NCBI GenBank assembly: GCA_001599915.1
Contig: BCIG01000027.1
Span: forward strand, 372,001 to 436,000
DNA from: Symbiotaphrina buchneri
Taxonomy: Eukaryota; Ascomycota; Symbiotaphrinales; Symbiotaphrinaceae
Direction: 5' to 3'
DNA length: 64,000 nucleotides
Below are positions 59,401 to 64,000 of the stretch, piece by piece; within the stretch, counting starts at the first letter, position 1, and every line of letters starts with the position of its first letter. Below the pieces are notes generated by a model. It was not told the DNA's origin. It saw only the letters and a list, made by a program, of their open reading frames with translations, and ran no database searches. The position numbers were made by a program, and so were the translations under genes.

Positions 59401-59907
59401 CAGCAGACAGTTCCCCTCTTTCGGATCGGATCGATCGGTGGATGAAAACAAACAGAAGAGCGCCGCTCAAAGTTCATCTATCCTTACGACGGATCCCGCG
59501 ATCCAGAAGAAGGTTTTCGAGTCATGCAAGGCCTGTATCCATGCCGCTTATCAGTCAACCGTTGCCTTCCATCGTGTCGAGTCCTTTTATGGTCGTCCTA
59601 TCATCACTAATATATTCGGCACTGCTCACGCGTGAGTTATCCGTCATTCTTTGCACTGATCAACACTGACCATCTCCTTAGGCAATTCGGCAACCTTCTA
59701 GTCCTGCAGGCCGCATTGCGGAGCGAAGAACTGGGGCATCTCGTCGACCGTGAACATGTGATTTTGCTATTAGAGAAGACCATTGCATTCCTTCGACATC
59801 TTGCTCCGTTGGGCCCAACCTTTAGGACGGATGCAATGATCCTTGAGCACAGTCTCAAGAAGCTGCACGAAGACTATCCTAATTATGGGCGGAAGCCCAA
59901 GGTCTAG
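56455..59907 (+). CDS. Zn2Cys6 fungal transcription factor
   Basis: Binuclear zinc cluster regulator acting in the nucleus. Seven exons: 56455-57084, 57132-57244, 57298-58731, 58803-58886, 58937-59133, 59187-59631, 59682-59907; 1042 aa, frame kept at every junction. Residues 1-210 are Pro/Gln-rich and disordered (HNIPPPPPANYPQEHMLPER). The zinc cluster at 212-239 has exact C-x2-C-x6-C-x6-C-x2-C-x6-C spacing (ACDACRQRKAKCDEGRPACL, then YCKEAGVPCSYRD). A short coiled-coil-like helix follows (DMIRRVDDRLNARLNTMISL). The middle-homology (fungal_trans) region is at about 420-800, including LDYSTVNRLLGTYMDKIHIL and KYWGAHYVIHRPFVHHAL. An acidic stretch MEQDMEQDTKMEEEED lies between. An in-frame ATG at 56428 exists, but TGCATAG just before 56455 looks like a leader-intron acceptor. 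The zinc cluster is unusually far from the N-terminus. Target genes unknown; a 10-kb empty upstream region suits a tightly controlled regulator. Confidence 0.93.
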
Positions 59908-60523
59908 CCACCTACAGACCGATCTTTATCGTCCCATCTTGCACAAACTCTCCCGTCATATCCCACTCTCCGCGGTTTCTTCCCCGTCGTCCATCTACAA
60001 CCGCTTCGAGCCTACCAAAGCTCAACCTTCTCGTCATGAGAAAGCATCACTTAGTTGTTCTGTATACTTGCATAAACGGCCTACGGCGCGGGTACACGGT
60101 CCAGTCACGGCAAGGCGGTTATCTGATCTTTTCTGGCATACCATGAGTCTGATGCAGGTTGATGACCCTTACTGCTTCAGAACATACACCCCCTGCGCTC
60201 CTCCGAGAGTGGCAGGTAATCATCTTCCAGCATACATCCCGGGGTGGGGATGAGGCGCGAGTACACACATTGTTGTTTGGGCAATCTGCCGTCACCTGCC
60301 TTTTAAATTTGCATTCTGCCTATATTCTACCTAGTATCGATATCCCCCGGCGGTTAGCGTTGCGCTTTCTTTCTCTTGTCTTTCATCTCTCCGTGCTCCA
60401 TGTATGCAGCGAGTGCCACCGTCCGCGCTCTTAATGCATCCCGGCAGCAAACACCCCATCCCTATCATCAACACCAGCACTGGGCGGCTCAAGTCATTCA
60501 TCAAAGAACCATCACTTGGTTCG

Positions 60524-60544
60524 CATCATCATCATCATCATCAT
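60524..60544. repeat. ATC microsatellite
   Basis: Seven consecutive ATC/CAT units, followed by related TCATCG runs to about 60575. Confidence 0.85.
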
Positions 60545-61846
60545 ATCCTCATCCGCATCATCGTCGTCATCGTCGATCTGTCATATCTCTCGGGCATTTC
60601 CGGTTTCTAGGTCTCGTGGGCAGGCAGGCGGCTCTTTATGTCTTTTTGTCCTGTTTTTCCCGCGTGCGCGCAAAGCATCTCTATCTTGTCGCTACTATCG
60701 CCCAATTGTATCTTTATCCGCCTTTCTCTGCCCACACACAGCCCCCCACACACGTCGGCGGGCAGGCTGGGTCTGAGGGCGACCCGGCTTTGCTTGCTGG
60801 TGTCTCATCGCCGAAATCTCGCGGCGAGTAAGGGGTGTGTCATGTCCCTTGTTTCCCGCCGCGGAAGCGCTGGACTGCTCGGTTTGATCACGCAGATGTG
60901 TCTTGCGCCGCTGCTGGCTGGTGTTTCGACTCGGCGCGCTCCTGTGCTGGATATGCGACCTATCCTACCTTACGCTTCGCCTGCTCTGCTGCTCGCTGCA
61001 GCAGGGTTAGGAGACGCGAGAAGCAAAAATGCTCTTCAGGGCGCAGGCGCGGGGTAGTTCGTCAATCAGCCTGGTCAACCAGGCCAGTCAAGCAGCCAGC
61101 CAGTCGGTCAATCGATCTCCCGGTCAACCGAACCCCTCCCGAACGCTTTGATCGCGCGGCGGGAGCCGGTCCCTATGGAGCATGACCCTCCGCCCTCCTG
61201 CGGAGACTCCCTTCTCTTGTTCTTCCCAACGAAGGAGACATGGAAGGAGAGCATGGAAGTTGGTCCAAGAGGGACAAGGCAAAGGCGTGTGTGGGCAGAC
61301 AATAATAGGGGGTATATATACAATACACACGAGTGGTGTCTGTGAGTCTGTGCTGTGATGCATGGATGGATATGGATATGGTTGGATATGTATGGATGGT
61401 TGGATGTCGGGTATATAGGCGAAATATATCTTATGGACATCCCATCCCCATCTTCGCCGATTCCGATTCCTCTTTCCCTTCCGTGACGCGATGCTTGAGC
61501 TACGTGCGTGCGTGCTACGTGCGTGCCTTTTTGGTGTTTGTCACTTGCATCTGCTCTGCACAAAATGTAGAAGAAGCTTTACCTTATCACATTGAGAGTG
61601 GGCAGGCAGACGTTGATATCACGTAGATGTAGGTACAGTACGGTACGATAGGGTATGCAGATTTCCATAAGAAGGAAGGATGGATGCTTTCATTGACGTT
61701 GTGCATTGTGCATCCATTACCATGTCAATTAGACAAGCAAGCGCACTACCTACTTTACTCCAACTTGTTCGCTCGCTCCCTCCGCTGCATAAAGACTCTT
61801 TAATTAAGGAAACCCTATCCCAACCCGTCCACACGCGCGCCGCAGC

Positions 61847-61848
<2 letters not shown>

Positions 61849-61877
<29 letters not shown>
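61849..61877. repeat. CA dinucleotide microsatellite
   Basis: About 14 uninterrupted CA units. Confidence 0.95.
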
Positions 61878-62099
61878 TCCTCCTTTTCTCTGTAAGGTAG
61901 ATGGCGAGACCCCGTCCACCCCGTCCACCCCAGGCTAGCCCCACCAACCGAATTAACAAGACGCTGACGAAAAGAAGACCAACGGGTCAGACAAGGAAAC
62001 AATAGTGCTCGAGTACGACGCCCGCAAACCGCTGCCGCACAGCGCGCTCCTGTGTGCCTCGATGGGAAAGAAAGAGGGAAGAGGAACTCAGGAAAAGGA

Positions 62100-62124
62100 G
62101 ACCGAAACCGAAACCGAAACCGAG
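62100..62124. repeat. GAAACC hexamer tandem repeat
   Basis: Four consecutive units in noncoding DNA. Confidence 0.8.
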
Positions 62125-62533
62125 ACTGTAGACCAAAAGCTTTTCCATGCCCGTGCCTGCCTTTGTCGCGCCCTGCCTGCTTGCCTTGCTTGTTGCTTGT
62201 TGCCTGTTGCTTTTTATCTTTCCCATCACGATCCTACCGGCGTGAGGATGACGCCGGTAGTGTATGAATGGCAACGACATGACCATCTCGAATACAACAC
62301 CCTCGCAGACGGATCAATGATATATGGACAGCCCCCCGGCTCGATCACCGCAAATGTAGCAAGACGAGGTCTCTCCCTCCTGCTGTTTTCCGCCTGCATC
62401 GTCGTGCGCCAGAAATTGATAATGACGCCACGGGTGAGCAGACATTCATATAAGAAAACACAATGTATCTCGCGAGTTCCAGTCCACGATGCAATACAAG
62501 TCATGTTCGACATCCTGACCTTACAACAACCCC

Positions 62534-63874
62534 TCAGTGTCCGTTCATTGCCGCGTCTCCTACATTCCCCATCGTTGTATCCATACCATTCTGTGCGGAT
62601 ACAGTATTACTCACGGCTCTCTGCTGCTGTTGCTGTGCATTGCCTGCAGCCGTGCGACGTCCCGTCGCACCACCTTGTAGAACCCCGAGGATCTGCCTCA
62701 TCACCTCACTATTCTGGTCGACGGCGCGGCGCATCTCTGCCAGCGACCGTTCAACTGTGCTAAGCCGTGTCTCCAGATTTTGACTCGCGGCGGTGGAGCG
62801 GGATTGTGAGGGGGTATTCTCCGACGATGCGGTTTTGGCTTGTGAGGCGAGGGCGTCGGTGACCGCAGCTTGGACGAGGGAGGCGATGGAGGTGCCGAGA
62901 TTTGAGAGGTTGGCTGCGAGTGCGCGAGAAGGTGCGAGAAGGGATACGGGGGTGTCGGGATTGAGATGTGCCGTCGAAGCCAGCCCTGGGGTGCTATTAG
63001 GCGGGCCCATGGGCGCGTGAGGGGCATGGAACTGAGCATGACATGGTTGCCGTGCACTTGCAGGTGTTGTGTGGAACAGACCTGCGGATGCTGCTGCTTC
63101 CTCTAGAGGGTCCACCAGTTCACGCGCTTCCTGGACGAAGGAGGAGAAGGACCGCTTGCGACCGCGGCGACCCGTGCCTGCATCTGGAGTCCCTTGTACC
63201 GAGTCTAGTCCATCACCTGTGTTGTTAACGCGCATCCTCCCCTGCACAGGACCGGCGTCGACCATCCTCACACGCTCCTGGAACCGGTCTAGCAGATCTC
63301 TCATTCCCTCGACCATCTCACCGGACCCGCTCAGCCGTGCACGACTGATCTTGCCATTCTTCAGCTCAGGAACGACTCCTTCTCGGCTTTTCTCTTCCTG
63401 CCTAGCTTTCAACAAAGCGAGGACACGACCGCGCGGGTCTTTGAAGTCCCGCTGGATAGTCTCGCGGAAGAGCTCTCGGATGCGTGCCCAAAACTCCTGC
63501 TTGTTGCCAGCGTAGAACTCGTGCGCATGCTCTACACAAAGGCGAAGCAGCGCCAAGTCTTCGGCCCGGGTCAACCGTATCCTGCGTTGCTTTTCCTTGG
63601 TCGCGGGAGTGCCTGAGGGAGAATCGCCGCCGTTCTGGGGAGAGCCATAGTCGTGGGGAGAGTTGCCGTGAGTATTGCCTCCCAAAGGAGTTCCATCAAC
63701 TGTCGGAGTAGAGAGCCCAGGGACCGCTCCACTCATTGTATTGCTGATGGCGCGATTTTGGGGGAGGGGAGTGGTGGTGAAGGAGCTCGAGGACTGTGCG
63801 GTAGGAGGGAAGTAGTGGAAGTTGGTGATGAGGCTTGGGTCGAGCGTAGTAGCGGAGTTGACGTCGAATGACAT
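62534..63874 (-). CDS. conserved-looking protein with SANT/Myb-like helical region
   Basis: Single-exon frame of 446 aa on the minus strand. Residues 1-95 are disordered and Ser/Thr/Pro-rich. Residues about 96-165 are helical and basic (RIRLTRAEDLALLRLCVEHA, then EFWARIRELFRETIQRDFKD), resembling a SANT/Myb-like fold with spaced aromatic/Leu residues. A basic patch RRGRKRSFSSF at about 240 could be a nuclear signal. The C-terminal third includes a helical segment of coiled-coil type (NLETRLSTVERSLAEMRRAV) and a Gln run. I read it as a probable nuclear or DNA-binding protein, but I do not recognise a named family. Start at 63874 is the first ATG in frame and has no competing upstream exon in the 126 bp left in the window. 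Confidence 0.75.
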   Translation of the reverse strand: MSFDVNSATTLDPSLITNFHYFPPTAQSSSSFTTTPLPQNRAISNTMSGAVPGLSTPTVDGTPLGGNTHGNSPHDYGSPQNGGDSPSGTPATKEKQRRIRLTRAEDLALLRLCVEHAHEFYAGNKQEFWARIRELFRETIQRDFKDPRGRVLALLKARQEEKSREGVVPELKNGKISRARLSGSGEMVEGMRDLLDRFQERVRMVDAGPVQGRMRVNNTGDGLDSVQGTPDAGTGRRGRKRSFSSFVQEARELVDPLEEAAASAGLFHTTPASARQPCHAQFHAPHAPMGPPNSTPGLASTAHLNPDTPVSLLAPSRALAANLSNLGTSIASLVQAAVTDALASQAKTASSENTPSQSRSTAASQNLETRLSTVERSLAEMRRAVDQNSEVMRQILGVLQGGATGRRTAAGNAQQQQQRAVSNTVSAQNGMDTTMGNVGDAAMNGH

Positions 63875-64000
63875 GAATCAACTTAGTGCAATGGTCGCAT
63901 CATCGATGGCATTGGGTTCGAATATGGTGGTTCAATTGAGGTTTATCAGCGAATGCAGATTGTAGGCGCTTGTTCGCTGGGGTTGCAGATCAAGATCTTA
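63875..64000. other. upstream end of window
   Basis: Promoter side of the SANT-like gene. Nothing else can be called in 126 bp. Confidence 0.4.

Larger units (their letters stand above)
59908..62533. other. 3' region between convergent genes
   Basis: 2.6 kb with no supportable gene. Rich in simple repeats: ATC (60524-60544), TGGATA-like (61362-61411), CA (61849-61877), GAAACC (62100-62124). Frames such as 60376-60831 and 62005-62763 are by-products of low-complexity sequence; the latter overlaps the minus gene. Confidence 0.5.

Noticed and set aside
59908-62533. Overlapping frames in the 3' region between convergent genes
   Set aside because: Low-complexity and simple-repeat sequence; no conserved-looking peptide or splice structure.
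1-64000. CRISPR arrays, bacterial operons, phage or Polinton-like elements, biosynthetic cluster
   Set aside because: None seen. The lone LovC/ToxD-like reductase has no polyketide synthase or other core enzyme nearby.

Overview
The window looks like nuclear DNA of a filamentous ascomycete (Pezizomycotina; Eurotiomycetes is my best guess, not proven). The genes carry many short GT-AG introns of about 50-80 bp. The gene families are typical of that group: a DUF3824 protein, a Zn2Cys6 regulator, a CAP10 glycosyltransferase, an App1/DUF2183 protein and DNMT5. Gene models below were built by joining open frames at splice sites that keep the frame.

Layout. 1-20 kb is gene-dense: the 3' end of a PPR protein, a LovC/ToxD-like enoyl reductase, the U3 snoRNP protein Imp3, a DUF3824 protein (minus), an ER-resident DnaJ chaperone ending in HDEL, a JmjN/JmjC histone demethylase, a CAP10-type glycosyltransferase, ribosomal protein eL42, a 2H (LigT-like) phosphoesterase (minus) and an interrupted tRNA-Trp(CCA) (minus). 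19.7-23.4 kb is gene-poor, with a few decayed-looking coding traces. 23.4-30.5 kb is one large gene for a DNMT5-type protein (C5 DNA methyltransferase, RING finger and SNF2 ATPase). Then come a secreted royal-jelly/yellow-like protein, a POT-family peptide transporter (minus) and an App1-like phosphatidate phosphatase.

40.4-45.7 kb is a Ty1/copia LTR retrotransposon: young by its LTRs but with a broken coding region. It sits at the left edge of a gene-poor block of about 10.8 kb (45.7-56.4 kb). After the block come a Zn2Cys6 transcription factor (56.5-59.9 kb) and, convergent to it, a protein with a SANT-like helical region (62.5-63.9 kb, minus).

How the parts relate. The most notable system is the DNMT5 gene. 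It has all the modules of an ATP-dependent CpG maintenance methyltransferase, but exon 2 contains an apparent one-base frameshift inside the methyltransferase fold. The two LTRs 10 kb downstream differ at only five sites, four of which are C/T changes at CpG. That is what deamination of methylated CpG would leave, and it is unlike classic CpA-directed RIP. So the locus may record both a CpG methylation system and its possible recent breakage. The other genes are largely housekeeping (ribosome biogenesis, ER folding, transport) and show no cluster logic.
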